The notes: generated from the sequence alone by a model not told the origin. 64,000 nt of DNA from Morganella psychrotolerans (GCF_001676055.1 NZ_LZEX01000003.1:78669-142668); one strand, 5' to 3'. Numbered from the stretch's first letter, positions 16,827-25,269 are shown. Numbers and translations: made by a program.

Positions 16827-17198
16827 CTAATTCATAAGATAACCGGCTTCTTTGGAAGATGCTTTCACTATAGTTTCTACAGCCAGTCGAACAGAAAATG
16901 GTATTTTATCGGTATCTAGTAAATGCACCCAGTAGCAAAGATGTGAAGCCCAAGTATCACCATTCTGTCTAGGTTCATAGTCAACGCTGAATTCCGTAAT
17001 CTCTCGTCCATCATATTCCCAGTTTTCATCGGCCTCACAATAAGCAAGATATAGCTCCTTAAGCTCGTCAAAGAGAATCCCTCCTGAGATGGAGCCCCAT
17101 TCTTTAATGCTTTCTCTGTGAACCATGAAGTGTTGTATCGCCGCTTTTTTGGATGGGTATTCTTGCCTACCAAACTTCACCTGAACTGATCTGCCCAT
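16827..17198 (-). CDS. DUF3223-like small protein
   Basis: Start at ATG 17198 (AGGTGG spaced 5 bp upstream), GTG 17207 being an alternative. 123 residues; FGRQEYPSKKAAIQHF at the start and a GREITEFSVDYEP...LCYWV core ending in PFSVRLAVE match the general pattern of DUF3223 proteins, which are often found beside nucleases or defence genes. Co-oriented with the AbiGi-like gene, 170 bp away. A functional link is inferred from position. Confidence 0.5.
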   Translation of the reverse strand: MGRSVQVKFGRQEYPSKKAAIQHFMVHRESIKEWGSISGGILFDELKELYLAYCEADENWEYDGREITEFSVDYEPRQNGDTWASHLCYWVHLLDTDKIPFSVRLAVETIVKASSKEAGYLMN

Positions 17199-17275
17199 AA
17201 TGACCACCTAACACAATTAACCTTAATACTTCTAAGTGTATCAAAATTTAAATGAATCGGTAATTAGTAGACGCC

Positions 17276-17304
17276 TTCGTCAGCTGAATAGGTGGGGTGA
17301 TACT
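17276..17304 (+). promoter_or_regulatory. plasmid promoter module (TTCGTC-17-GATACT)
   Basis: TTCGTCAGCTG, 17 bp, GATACT, then a leader without the usual A/C-rich block. Resumes backbone transcription after the AT-rich insert. Confidence 0.65.
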
Positions 17305-17377
17305 GGTTCCACGGCACGCAGCACCGCCACGCAATCCATCAATAATTTATGCGCCACCAGTGCGATAAGGATCAGCC

Positions 17378-17680
17378 ATGAAAAACGAACTTTTGGAAGT
17401 TGTCATCGCAATGCGCGACTACATCGATGCGTTGCCGTCTGATGTTGTGTCGTGTCTGCCTGCGATGCCGGGGTTTGACCGCGACTGGGCTCATGAAGTG
17501 ATTGATGCTGCGCAGCGCGCTGAAAAGAGTCAAACCACTCCAGTTCCCGGCGCTAAAGCATTTCGTGAACAGATCGTGAAATATGTCGGCGGTCTGGGTA
17601 GCTCGGTGATTGCGCCGTCCGTGGTGGAAACCATTTTGAAAGCGGCACGGCTTTCCGAAGCTAGGGATGCAAGCGCATGA
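17378..17680 (+). CDS. hypothetical protein, 100 aa
   Basis: ATG after GGATCAGCC. 100 residues: MRDYIDALPSDVVSCLPAM, then a helical region with REQIVKYVGG. First of eight tightly packed genes (ATGA overlaps) to 20474. Family unknown. Confidence 0.65.
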   Translation: MKNELLEVVIAMRDYIDALPSDVVSCLPAMPGFDRDWAHEVIDAAQRAEKSQTTPVPGAKAFREQIVKYVGGLGSSVIAPSVVETILKAARLSEARDASA

Positions 17681-18126
17681 AAGCCTTATCCATCCGTCAG
17701 CCGTGGGCATGGCTGATCACCAATGGTCACAAGGACATCGAAAACCGCAGCTGGAACACTCACCAGCGCGGGCCTGTCCTCATTCATGCGAGCGCTAAGC
17801 TGGCTAGCAATGACGACATGGAAGCAGCAAGGGCTATTCTGCGCGCCAAATACGGTAACGCCACCATGCTTCCTGAGCGCAAACATTTGGCCTACGGGGC
17901 TATTGTCGGTACTGCCACCATCACAGGCTGCGTTGATGAGAGTTCTTCTCCGTGGTTCTTCGGGCCTAAAGGCTTCGCGCTGGTGGATACTAAACCGCTG
18001 AAGCCGGTTCCTATGCGGGGCCGTCTGAGCTTCTTTGAGACGGGTCTTCGTGTTCATCGGGTGTTTAATCTATTGGTGCCTGAAGGTTATACAGATGACA
18101 CCGAAACAAAGGCGGTGAGCCAATGA
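17677..18126 (+). CDS. ASCH-domain protein
   Basis: A 149-residue ASCH/PUA-like beta-barrel protein: MKALSIRQPWAWLI at the N-terminus, GHKDIENRSW, and GPVLIHAS are diagnostic of the family, which includes RNA-binding proteins and small nucleases. Likely binds RNA or modified nucleosides. ATGA overlaps on both sides place it inside the 17378 operon. Substrate unknown. Confidence 0.85.
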   Translation: MKALSIRQPWAWLITNGHKDIENRSWNTHQRGPVLIHASAKLASNDDMEAARAILRAKYGNATMLPERKHLAYGAIVGTATITGCVDESSSPWFFGPKGFALVDTKPLKPVPMRGRLSFFETGLRVHRVFNLLVPEGYTDDTETKAVSQ

Positions 18127-18374
18127 GTCGTTTTTTGACCGTCACACTCCTGGAAGACGCCAACGAAGAGTATGTTCATCTCCCTGCGGGTGAACTAGAC
18201 GCTGGTGGATACACAACCTTGTGTGGCCTTGATGGCGGTCTGAGTGACACGGCGATGGAAACCAAACCAGCACCCCGTGGCACAATAGTTAACTGTCCGA
18301 ATTGCTGGGCGATATTCAAGACTTGCCGTTCGTTTCGGGCAACCGACTTCGATCCGGCTGTAAAACAGGAGTAA
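18123..18374 (+). CDS. small zinc-ribbon-like protein, 83 aa
   Basis: Overlaps the ASCH gene by ATGA. A CPNC pair (residues ~58-61), with further Cys upstream (TTLCGLDGG) and downstream (FKTC), could make a single zinc ribbon. Function unknown. Confidence 0.6.
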   Translation: MSRFLTVTLLEDANEEYVHLPAGELDAGGYTTLCGLDGGLSDTAMETKPAPRGTIVNCPNCWAIFKTCRSFRATDFDPAVKQE

Positions 18375-18380
18375 TACCCG

Positions 18381-18605
18381 ATGCGGGAAAAAGACATCGT
18401 TTATGAGAACGGTAAATTCTGGGTGTTGCGCGATAAAGACGCTTACTTCGTGATGAAGTCCGGCGTCACCCACTCGGAGGGGGATAGTGCTTATGCCCTG
18501 ACTGAAGATGGCCTGAGCATTGCGATCAGGCGCTGCGACTATCTGGCTGGCCGGGCTGAAACGACTGAGCGGGTGGCTTCGCCAAGACTCTGCATTTCTA
18601 CATGA
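18381..18605 (+). CDS. hypothetical protein, 74 aa
   Basis: ATG 6 bp after the previous stop. Beta-rich N-terminus (IVYENGKFWVLRDKDAYFV). Overlaps the next gene by ATGA. Unknown. Confidence 0.55.
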   Translation: MREKDIVYENGKFWVLRDKDAYFVMKSGVTHSEGDSAYALTEDGLSIAIRRCDYLAGRAETTERVASPRLCIST

Positions 18606-18811
18606 CAGAAGCTTCTGCCTGGCTGTTGGAAGATCGGCGGGAATACATCCAGCGCGTGATCGTTAAAAAGCTGGTGGACGGTCTGGCCGACATGCAGAAA
18701 TGGTCTCCTGAATGTGCAACTGAGCCGGGCTCCACCGAACTGAAACAGATGTACACCGATGGTCTGGCCTTCTTCACTGAAAAAGGGTTTAACGCTCATG
18801 GGCAGAATTGA
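18602..18811 (+). CDS. hypothetical protein, 69 aa
   Basis: ATGA start overlap. A helical, Lys/Glu-rich 69-residue protein; its 3' end overlaps the next gene. Unknown. Confidence 0.55.
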   Translation: MTEASAWLLEDRREYIQRVIVKKLVDGLADMQKWSPECATEPGSTELKQMYTDGLAFFTEKGFNAHGQN

Positions 18812-18971
18812 CAAATACCTGCTCGACCAGTTGCGCCAGCGCAAAGATGAAAAGGGCGAGCTCGCCCGCTGGGTTATCCAGCTTCAAACAGACCTGGACA
18901 GTTCCCGCCGTGAAAATGCGACATTAAGAGCAGAGCTGTATCGTGCAACTGCGCCAGAGTTAAAAAACTAA
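18798..18971 (+). CDS. 57-aa coiled-coil protein
   Basis: ATG chosen inside the previous gene's end, giving a 57-residue heptad-rich helix (QLQTDLDSSRRENATLRAEL). A longer frame from 18759 is possible but overlaps more. Probably a Z-protein-like or spacer coiled coil; no function assigned. Confidence 0.55.
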   Translation: MGRIDKYLLDQLRQRKDEKGELARWVIQLQTDLDSSRRENATLRAELYRATAPELKN

Positions 18972-18984
18972 TCAGGAAACAACA

Positions 18985-19335
18985 ATGGCAAAGATGAACA
19001 AGATCCGCTATCGCACCAAAAAATGGCGTGACCTGAAACCCGGTGACGTTGTGGTGCTTTATAGCTTCAGGAACCCTGTGCATTATGTGATTTTGGGTAG
19101 CTCGCTTGAACATACATACGGCTCCGATAGCATCGTATATAACGTGCGCAAGGCTGAAGATGTCGTGATTGAGCGTGAAGTAGGTGCCAACCCTGTCGAT
19201 GAAGTCTTTGTGCTGGATCCGGCACATCGTGATGGCGTTGTGTCACGTTTAACAAAAGAAGAGCGCTGGGCTGAAATCCACGCAGAATACGAACAAAAAA
19301 ACCAGCCGGGGAATGCCGACGATGAAAGTCACTGA
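18985..19335 (+). CDS. hypothetical protein, 116 aa
   Basis: ATG after AGGAAACAACA. N-terminal basic segment (MAKMNKIRYRTKKWRDLKPGD), then a beta-barrel-like VVVLYSF region and an acidic helical tail. Overlaps the next gene. Unknown. Confidence 0.65.
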   Translation: MAKMNKIRYRTKKWRDLKPGDVVVLYSFRNPVHYVILGSSLEHTYGSDSIVYNVRKAEDVVIEREVGANPVDEVFVLDPAHRDGVVSRLTKEERWAEIHAEYEQKNQPGNADDESH

Positions 19336-19882
19336 AACTAAGGTGCTGAGTCTCGAAATTAGCGAATTGAGAAACTTTGACCCTATTCGGATAGTTACTG
19401 AAAACTACGAGTTGGGGCGTGGCCGTATCACCATCACCTGTGAAGGCAAAGCGTGGACATCTGCCTGGTTCGCCATGAGCGACCGTTCCATTGAGCAATT
19501 TTTCTGTGACTGCGGCAACGACTACCTGATCCATAACATGGCCGGTAACGTGAGCAGTGAAATCGACAATGACAACGAGGCGAACATGCGCTTCATGTTC
19601 AGCGAAGTGCTGCGCCTACGCCGGGAAGGGGAGTTGAGTAAGGATGAAGCCCGCGAGTGCTGGGACGAAATCGACGGTTCTGACGATATCAAAAGCAAAG
19701 TCTGCGGCTCAAACTCCTGTATCAGCCAGGTGCCATACTTCAGCACCGATCCGTGGTACCTGCCCTGGCCGACGGTGCCTAACCCGGCCTTTATCCGCCT
19801 GAACAACATGTTTGATATCGTTCGGGCTGCGCTACAACAACACCTGGCTTTGGCCGGACAAACAGAGGAAGCAGTAGCATGA
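19313..19882 (+). CDS. hypothetical protein, 189 aa
   Basis: Starts within the previous gene (ATG 19313; ATG 19322 is an alternative). Beta-rich N-terminal half with WTSAWFAMSD, then ISSEIDNDNE, and a Cys-containing C-terminal half (CGSNSCISQVPYF). The AWFAMSDRSIEQFF...CDCGNDYLI segment resembles phage-encoded conserved proteins. The family cannot be named with confidence. Confidence 0.65.
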   Translation: MPTMKVTETKVLSLEISELRNFDPIRIVTENYELGRGRITITCEGKAWTSAWFAMSDRSIEQFFCDCGNDYLIHNMAGNVSSEIDNDNEANMRFMFSEVLRLRREGELSKDEARECWDEIDGSDDIKSKVCGSNSCISQVPYFSTDPWYLPWPTVPNPAFIRLNNMFDIVRAALQQHLALAGQTEEAVA

Positions 19883-20474
19883 CCGAACGTGAGCAGTTTG
19901 CCAAAGATAACGCCATGTCAATGGACTTTGTGAATTGGTTCTTCGACAACAAAAAAGACGGCTGTGGCAACGTCTGGTTCATGATGCTGCGGCCATGTGG
20001 GAAGGGTGGAAGGGACTGGCTAGCCAGGGGGCTAAGTCACTGCAAGTTACTGACGGGATGGCACTCGACTTTCATCACGCCCTGACTGACGGCAGTATCG
20101 GCAACGACGAACTGGAAGAAATTAAAGTTGGCCTGCGGGCTGCGCTGTGCAACGTTGCCGCCTTAGCTGATATTGTGACGTTGCGGGATGCTTTTGAACG
20201 CTGTGAGCAGGATAGTGATAATGGTTCAGCACTAAAAAAATCAGGCCTTGGTTACGCTAATAACGCGGTTCAATCCCGCTGGGAGCAGTGCCTATCCTGC
20301 CGGGCTGCGATGTTGCAATTATCAGACTCGGCCACCGACACGCCGTCGGTACAGGAGAATAGCAAACAACTCAATCCCGAAGCGTGGGAGCAACTTACCG
20401 ATCTGATTGACTCGCCAGCGGCTCCAACGGATGCACTCAAGCAACTAATGAGTAGACCACGCCACTCCGCATAA
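19879..20474 (+). pseudogene. hypothetical protein gene with frame break
   Basis: ATGA overlap with the preceding gene gives MTEREQFAKDNAMSMDFVNW; this frame then derails at 19977-19979. One extra base there joins it to the frame that runs to 20474 (VWF-HDAAAMWEGWKGLASQ). The restored protein is ~198 residues, and the DAAxMWxxW pattern is common in phage/plasmid accessory proteins. Either a sequence error or decay. Confidence 0.6.
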
Positions 20475-20546
20475 GGTTGATAATAGACCTTTCCACCAGC
20501 AAGCCCGGCTAATGAAGTGTGAAGTGACCCCATAATGTTCGGGCTT

Positions 20547-20594
20547 TTTGATATACAAAATAACCCCTTTATTGGGGTTTATTTGTATATCAAA
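20547..20594. promoter_or_regulatory. inverted repeat operator of the AbiE operon
   Basis: TTTGATATAC ... GTATATCAAA arms enclose AACCCC-TTTATT-GGGGTT, a long near-perfect palindrome directly before abiEi. AbiEi antitoxins repress by binding inverted repeats at their promoter, so this is the likely operator; it can also act as a terminator. Confidence 0.6.
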
Positions 20595-20658
20595 GCAATG
20601 TATTATGCTCCAGCATACAAAACAACCCCTTGTACGGGGTGATTTAGTCGAGGGTGAT

Positions 20659-21192
20659 ATGGAGTTAATGACAGCAGTTAATGTTTTTAACAAATACAGT
20701 AAGAAAGGTAGAAATATCTTCCTCACCAAAGATTTAGAAATGCTTTTCCCTGATGAGTCTCCGAAAACATTGCAGAAATCAGTTGACCGGCTGATCACGC
20801 ATGATGTGCTACGCCGAGCTTCAAAAGGAGTATATACCTATGCTCAAGGTTCATTGGGGCCTTACCCTTTAGAACGCCTGGCCGAAAATATTCGACGAGG
20901 CCACTACAACTACATCAGCTTGGAATCCGCTCTATCTCAGTACGGTGTAATTTCACAGATCCCAATCGACAGACTTACGATCATGTCCACAGGCCGGTCT
21001 GGAGAGTTTGTGACGCCTTGGGGAGTTATTGAGGTTACCCATACAGCCAAAAAGCCTCCTGAAATCCTTAATACTACGGTTGAAGGAAGGGGGCCATTAA
21101 GAATTGCAACAAAGGAGACTGCCATTAAGGACCTAATGAAGGTTGGCAGGAATACACACCTCATCCAACATGAGGAATTAAACTATGTCTGA
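20659..21192 (+). CDS. abiEi: AbiEi-type antitoxin/repressor
   Basis: Type IV antitoxin. Start at ATG 20659 after GAGGGTGAT; the frame is open further upstream, but that segment is the operator. 177 residues: an N-terminal winged helix (FLTKDLEMLFP...LQKSVDRLITHDVLRRASKGVYTY) followed by the AbiEi C-terminal domain (YISLESALSQYGVISQIP). Binds the operator and counteracts the toxin. Overlaps the toxin gene by 8 bp. Chromosomally and on mobile elements these pairs provide phage exclusion and plasmid stability. Confidence 0.85.
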   Translation: MELMTAVNVFNKYSKKGRNIFLTKDLEMLFPDESPKTLQKSVDRLITHDVLRRASKGVYTYAQGSLGPYPLERLAENIRRGHYNYISLESALSQYGVISQIPIDRLTIMSTGRSGEFVTPWGVIEVTHTAKKPPEILNTTVEGRGPLRIATKETAIKDLMKVGRNTHLIQHEELNYV

Positions 21193-22114
21193 TTTTGTCA
21201 ATTTTAATGAGCTGGTTGACATCATTGTCACCGAAAAGGACTACGTCGCGAACAGACCTGTCGTAGAAAAGGAATTGCTACATTATGACATTCTTTATGC
21301 GCTTTCCGCCGCAGGGCTTTTAAAGCGCATCACATTCCAGGGAGGGACATCGCTCAGGCTTTGCTATGGATCTAACAGGTTTAGTGAAGACCTCGACTTT
21401 GCTGGTGGTTGTGACTTCTGTTCAGCGCAAGTGCTTGAGATTAAAGCGTGTATTGAGAAGTATGTTGGTGAGCGTTATGGCCTGGAAGTTGTGGTTAAAG
21501 AGCCAAAAGAGTTAAGAAAAGAACCTGATTATTCAGATGTAAAAGTCGATAAATGGCAAATATCTGTTACTACCAATCCAGGAAAAAGCGACCTACCAAA
21601 GCAGCGGATCAAAGTGGAAATAGCCAACATCCCTGCATACACCAACACCCTTCGAACGCTCGCTAAAAACTATGAGCAACTTCCTAGCGGCTATTCTGAC
21701 CTGATTATTCGAGTAGAAGAGCTCACTGAGGTCATGGCTGATAAATTGGTTTCATTCCCAGCAACAACCTCACATATTCGGTACAGAGATATGTGGGATT
21801 TGGTGTGGCTACACCAGCAAGGGGCTAAACCAGACGCTGAATTGGTAATGAAAAAGATTGCCGATTATAAAATCAATGATCTGTTTGAGAAATGGCTGCA
21901 AGCAAGAATTGAATCCTTGCCTTCATTGGTAGCAAGTGAAGAGTTTAAGGGGGAGATGAAGCGATTCTTACCTGTGTCTGTAGTAGATAGAACCCTCCTT
22001 CAACCAGATTTTCTTGAATTTTTACAAATTACTCTTCATGAACTGCTAGTCACCATCCAAACAGATATTTATGGAAGCAAAGATCCGAAGCCAGTAAAGA
22101 AATTTGAAATGTAG
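21185..22114 (+). CDS. abiEii: AbiEii-type nucleotidyltransferase toxin
   Basis: 309-residue toxin of the DNA polymerase-beta-like nucleotidyltransferase superfamily: motif I GGTSLRLCYGSNRFSEDLDF starting near residue 52, with the DLDF metal-binding Asp pair; motif III region RIKVEIANI; motif IV VEELTEVMADKL. Homologues transfer nucleotides to tRNA or similar and arrest growth. Translationally coupled to the antitoxin. Complete length for the family. Composition is more AT-rich than the neighbours, consistent with acquisition. Confidence 0.88.
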   Translation: MSDFVNFNELVDIIVTEKDYVANRPVVEKELLHYDILYALSAAGLLKRITFQGGTSLRLCYGSNRFSEDLDFAGGCDFCSAQVLEIKACIEKYVGERYGLEVVVKEPKELRKEPDYSDVKVDKWQISVTTNPGKSDLPKQRIKVEIANIPAYTNTLRTLAKNYEQLPSGYSDLIIRVEELTEVMADKLVSFPATTSHIRYRDMWDLVWLHQQGAKPDAELVMKKIADYKINDLFEKWLQARIESLPSLVASEEFKGEMKRFLPVSVVDRTLLQPDFLEFLQITLHELLVTIQTDIYGSKDPKPVKKFEM

Positions 22115-22124
22115 CACTCCAGCT

Positions 22125-22149
22125 AAGCCCGAACTTTCGGGCTTTTTTT
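22125..22149 (+). terminator. rho-independent terminator
   Basis: AAGCCCGAA-CTTTCGGGCTTTTTTT, after the AbiE operon. Confidence 0.75.
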
Positions 22150-22176
22150 CGTCACCCGCCTCACTGTTCGCATAAT
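22148..22176 (+). promoter_or_regulatory. plasmid promoter module (TTCGTC-17-CATAAT)
   Basis: TTCGTC immediately after the terminator T-run, 17-bp spacer, CATAAT; serves the 22209 gene. Confidence 0.55.
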
Positions 22177-22208
22177 GAAAGCACCTTTTTCACGATCGAG
22201 ACATCGCA

Positions 22209-22490
22209 ATGACAACTTTTAACTGGAAACCGAGCGAAAGCCGGTGGAACCAAGGCGAGCAACTCTATTTGGGCCAATTTAAGATCGGATCAGCTTACTA
22301 CGATGCGACGCATACGCGTGGGCAGGAGGCTTATGCTACCCGTTGCAGCCTGCCAGGCCTCAAAGGCGATTTGGGTCATTTCCCTGATATGGCCGCAGCC
22401 AAGGATGCCGTCGAAAAAGCGTTGGCCTTCTGGCTGAGAAGGGCAGGGCTGCAATTCACCAAATCCGCCAGCGAAAAGACTAAGTCATAA
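22209..22490 (+). CDS. hypothetical protein, 93 aa
   Basis: ATG after the promoter module. A basic protein rich in Trp/Tyr, C-terminal helix AKDAVEKALAFWLRRAGLQF. Resembles small phage DNA-binding proteins in size only. Unknown family. Confidence 0.65.
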   Translation: MTTFNWKPSESRWNQGEQLYLGQFKIGSAYYDATHTRGQEAYATRCSLPGLKGDLGHFPDMAAAKDAVEKALAFWLRRAGLQFTKSASEKTKS

Positions 22491-22530
22491 ACCAATAGCA
22501 GAGTATCGCCGTCAAAATCGAGAGGCAGTA

Positions 22531-22920
22531 ATGACTTTTAAACAAAGCCGCGAATTGCCTTGGAGAACGGGCATTGCCTTTATCTTACTGATGTTCTGTT
22601 CTGGAGTTGCATTGCTCTTCGGGGCGGGATGGCTGATCACGACCGTTATGAATGGGCTTGATATTTTCCCTTATGCGCTCCGTGGGTTTTCATGCCAATG
22701 GCAACCTGAACCCGGTTGCCTGACCATCATTGACGCCCCAACGACGTTTTGGGGATATCTCGTTGTTGGTGGAGCCGGATGCATCGCCTTGCTGTTCACC
22801 TGCGTATTCGTTGGCATGAGTCTTTTGTCGATGCATACACTGTCACAGGTCATCAACAAGCAACTGGACGGTTTGGATAAATTCGGAAGCAAATTAATCT
22901 CGCGTCTGTTCAAAAAGTAA
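22531..22920 (+). CDS. inner-membrane protein, 129 aa
   Basis: Two transmembrane helices (residues ~15-39 and ~67-97) with a periplasmic loop carrying two Cys (FSCQWQPEPGC) that may be disulfide-bonded. C-terminal cytoplasmic helix. ATG after GAGAGGCAGTA. Function unknown. Confidence 0.65.
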   Translation: MTFKQSRELPWRTGIAFILLMFCSGVALLFGAGWLITTVMNGLDIFPYALRGFSCQWQPEPGCLTIIDAPTTFWGYLVVGGAGCIALLFTCVFVGMSLLSMHTLSQVINKQLDGLDKFGSKLISRLFKK

Positions 22921-22941
22921 TTTCAGTGATAGCGGGTCCAC

Positions 22942-22968
22942 ATCAGCAAGATCAGCAAGATCAGCAAG
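22942..22968 (+). repeat. triple 9-bp tandem repeat
   Basis: ATCAGCAAG repeated three times in the intergenic gap upstream of the 23002 promoter module. Probably neutral slippage. Confidence 0.6.
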
Positions 22969-23001
22969 CGTGAACTGAGCTCGGCAATGTCCGGGCGTTT
23001 C

Positions 23002-23029
23002 TTTGTCAGCGGTAAAAAGCCGGGATAAT
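23002..23029 (+). promoter_or_regulatory. plasmid promoter module (TTTGTC-16-GATAAT)
   Basis: TTTGTCAGCGG core, 16-bp spacer, GATAAT; drives the 23082 operon. Confidence 0.6.
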
Positions 23030-23081
23030 GCCCCTACATTCACCAGCCAAGCAACTTTAAAACGCAGAGTCAGGAGCGCAT

Positions 23082-23645
23082 ATGAACCAAGAACTCATCG
23101 AAAAGCTGAAACGCCTGGCGGAAGCCTGCCCGGTTAAGTCTTTTCACGCGTCATGGAGCAACAAACCATTTCCGGAATCCAGCTATCAAATGCTGTTCAG
23201 CGGCGATGAAGGTGATGACCGTTGCCTGATTGACGATCCCGGTTTTGAACATACGGAGCTGAGCCGTCATCAACGGAGCGCGTTGGTTCAGTATCTGGGT
23301 GCTGTGGGGCCAAGCGTTATCCTTCAGCTTCTCCAGCTGGTGGAAGAGTCCGCCATTGCTCGTAATGATGACCTCTCTGAGATGGAGCAGCTGGCGCGAG
23401 AAGCCACAAAAGGGCCGTGGCGCTATGACCCACGCGTGACCACAATTGAATTCGGTGACCCAGAGCGGGTTGCCGAATACGACGCAGAAGATGCGGGTAT
23501 TATCACTTGCATGGTGAGCGGGGAAATCAAAGGTGATGTCGAAGGCGTTCAACGCACAAAAAATGGCAACTATATCGCTGCCGTACACCCGCAGGCTGTT
23601 ATTGGGCTCATCCAGCGCGTACGCAAAGTTGAGGGTGATAAATGA
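23082..23645 (+). CDS. Ead/Ea22-like hypothetical protein, 187 aa
   Basis: ATG after GTCAGGAGCGCAT. Residues 95-187 (MEQLAREATKGPWRYD ... NGNYIAAVHPQAVIGLIQ) closely follow the Ead/Ea22 pattern of lambdoid phages, in which the ATPGPW and NARFIA.. modules recur. No enzyme activity is known. Overlaps the next gene by ATGA. Confidence 0.7.
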   Translation: MNQELIEKLKRLAEACPVKSFHASWSNKPFPESSYQMLFSGDEGDDRCLIDDPGFEHTELSRHQRSALVQYLGAVGPSVILQLLQLVEESAIARNDDLSEMEQLAREATKGPWRYDPRVTTIEFGDPERVAEYDAEDAGIITCMVSGEIKGDVEGVQRTKNGNYIAAVHPQAVIGLIQRVRKVEGDK

Positions 23646-24457
23646 CCACTATCAAACATGTCGAACAGCCAATAAGTAAAGATGAAGCAAACGTTCTGTG
23701 CGAGGTCTATAACTTCCTGGTTGATCACCAACGCTATCCATTCGTTTCAGAATTAAGCGGCCAAAAATCTGACGCGCAGCCATCTGAAGAAATTCTAACG
23801 CTGGAACGCCGGGGGATTTTGTCATTGACGTATTGCCGGGGCAAAATCGCACAAAACGACCAACGCCTTGTGCGCTTCTTCAAAAATAACGGTTGCGACC
23901 ACCTGCGGTTTACGGAAATCAAGTTCAGCAGTCGAAATTACCACAAGCCGCTGACCAAGAAGCAGGCGGAGTTACTCCAGTACATTTACAACTACATCAC
24001 GAAATACGGACACAGTCCGTCACATCGTGAAATGTTTAAGTCTTTTGGGGATGCGAGCCTCGGGATACTTTTGGACAAGGGGATAGTTCACCAACCAAGA
24101 ACCAGTCTCTACGAGTCCGACATTTCTCGACGCTCTATACGGGTATTGCAGGGGTTCGGCATGGATCAGTTGTTAGGTCAGCCGGACATTCTTCCGCGCA
24201 CCCTGGCGCTGTACGAAGCGATTTGTGTAGAACTTAAGAAAACCTCTGAGGGCTTCGTTACCAAGGAGCACATGCTTAAAGTCGTATTCCAAAAAGACAT
24301 TTGGCGTCCATTGAGTGAGTTGCAAAGTCTTGACTACATCCGGATGAACAAGAAGTCAGGCCGGAGCGGATATAGCCAAATCTATTTGGGAGCGAATAAA
24401 CCTGAATTAGTCAGCGACCATGAACATGCCCCGCTTATGACGCGTTATGTGAACTGA
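23642..24457 (+). CDS. protein with three tandem winged-helix-like repeats
   Basis: 271 residues in three ~85-residue units, each starting with a helix pair and ending in a beta-wing plus a short tail. Unit 1 (~10-85): ISKDEANVLCEVYNFL, then YPFVSELSG, then LERRGILSL. Unit 2 (~98-180): LTKKQAELLQYIYNYI, then HSPSHREM, then LLDKGIVHQ. Unit 3 (~185-258): LALYEAICVELKKT, then FVTKEHMLKVVF, then LQSLDYIRM. Unit 2 resembles the LexA N-terminal DNA-binding domain. No catalytic or dimer domain is visible, so it may be a multi-site DNA-binding regulator. The repeat reading is mine; the function is inferred. Confidence 0.65.
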   Translation: MTTIKHVEQPISKDEANVLCEVYNFLVDHQRYPFVSELSGQKSDAQPSEEILTLERRGILSLTYCRGKIAQNDQRLVRFFKNNGCDHLRFTEIKFSSRNYHKPLTKKQAELLQYIYNYITKYGHSPSHREMFKSFGDASLGILLDKGIVHQPRTSLYESDISRRSIRVLQGFGMDQLLGQPDILPRTLALYEAICVELKKTSEGFVTKEHMLKVVFQKDIWRPLSELQSLDYIRMNKKSGRSGYSQIYLGANKPELVSDHEHAPLMTRYVN

Positions 24458-24517
24458 AGTTTTGTACCATTTTTGAGGCAAAAATCATGCAAAAAGAGAA
24501 CGCGGTCGCTCAATTGA

Positions 24518-24853
24518 ATGAAGCCATTGAGCTGGCACTATGCGGCGATGATGGCTCAGGCTCCGCGCATCAACGTGGAGTGCGAGCATATTGGCTATGT
24601 CACGAAAGACCGTCGGCACATGATCTTCAAGGACAGCCCAAACATGCTGCCCGATGATATCACCGGTCTGGATAAGCTGGTGGTATTGAAAGCAGCGGTG
24701 CCCGCGCCCCAGTACAAGGCCATGCCGCGCGAAATGACCGATGCGATCGGTGAAGCGATCGCGAATGAAGCGCGTTGCTGCGGTGGGATAGCATTGTCCA
24801 TCTATGAAGCGGCTCTGGATGCGGAGCCGGAAGGAAAGCTCGATGAAAAATGA
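24518..24853 (+). CDS. hypothetical protein, 111 aa
   Basis: A soluble 111-residue protein with core RINVECEHIGYVTKDRRHMI. An upstream ATG at 24487 with AGGCAAAAATC opens a different frame (QKENAVAQLNEAIELAL) that could have been the true N-terminus before a frame break near 24535; I keep the conservative start. Overlaps the next gene. Unknown family. Confidence 0.5.
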   Translation: MKPLSWHYAAMMAQAPRINVECEHIGYVTKDRRHMIFKDSPNMLPDDITGLDKLVVLKAAVPAPQYKAMPREMTDAIGEAIANEARCCGGIALSIYEAALDAEPEGKLDEK

Positions 24854-25247
24854 AGTGATAGGTGAAGAACAGCTGATCGACATCTGCAAATACGAACCTG
24901 AAAATTCGTTGCTGCGTATCATCGCCGAAGAGCTCCTGGCTCGCCGTAAAGATGACAACGAGACGTCCCCTGAAAGTATCGTGTTGCTGTGGGACCGTAT
25001 CGGTGAGATGGATAAAACGCAGGTTCTGGATATGCTGAGCACGGTCTGCCGCAAATACACCAAGCTGCATGCCCGGTATTGTGATGCTATTCAGCGCGCT
25101 GGCGAATTGTCCGTTAAGCTGGTGGCTATACAGGGGAAATGCGGTGGCGTACTGAAGCAGGTGCGGTCTGGTTCAATGAAGGCAAGCTGCGAACCTTGCG
25201 GTGTACGATTCACGTTATTAACGATACAGCGGAAAAGGCGAGGGTAA
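24843..25247 (+). CDS. hypothetical acidic protein, 134 aa
   Basis: ATG 24843 overlaps the preceding stop. Residues 1-90 are helical and acidic (IAEELLARRKDDNETSPES). The last ~35 residues are Cys/Arg-rich and unlike the rest; another small frame (25139-25267) overlaps that part, so the true C-terminus is uncertain. Confidence 0.5.
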   Translation: MKNEVIGEEQLIDICKYEPENSLLRIIAEELLARRKDDNETSPESIVLLWDRIGEMDKTQVLDMLSTVCRKYTKLHARYCDAIQRAGELSVKLVAIQGKCGGVLKQVRSGSMKASCEPCGVRFTLLTIQRKRRG

Positions 25248-25267
25248 AGGATACTTTGACGAAGTAA
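25139..25267 (+). CDS. possible 42-aa protein at the element border
   Basis: ATG closely preceded by AGGGG, overlapping the end of the 24843 frame. 42 residues (TEAGAVWFNEGKLRTLRC, then TIHVINDTAEKARVKDTL). Ends exactly where AT-rich recombinase DNA begins (~25268), so it is probably the last backbone gene before the insertion. Confidence 0.4.
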   Translation: MRWRTEAGAVWFNEGKLRTLRCTIHVINDTAEKARVKDTLTK

Positions 25268-25269
25268 TA

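Noticed and set aside
22942..22968. Triple ATCAGCAAG as regulatory direct repeat
   Set aside because: Only copy on the window and no link to a motif elsewhere; simple slippage is enough.
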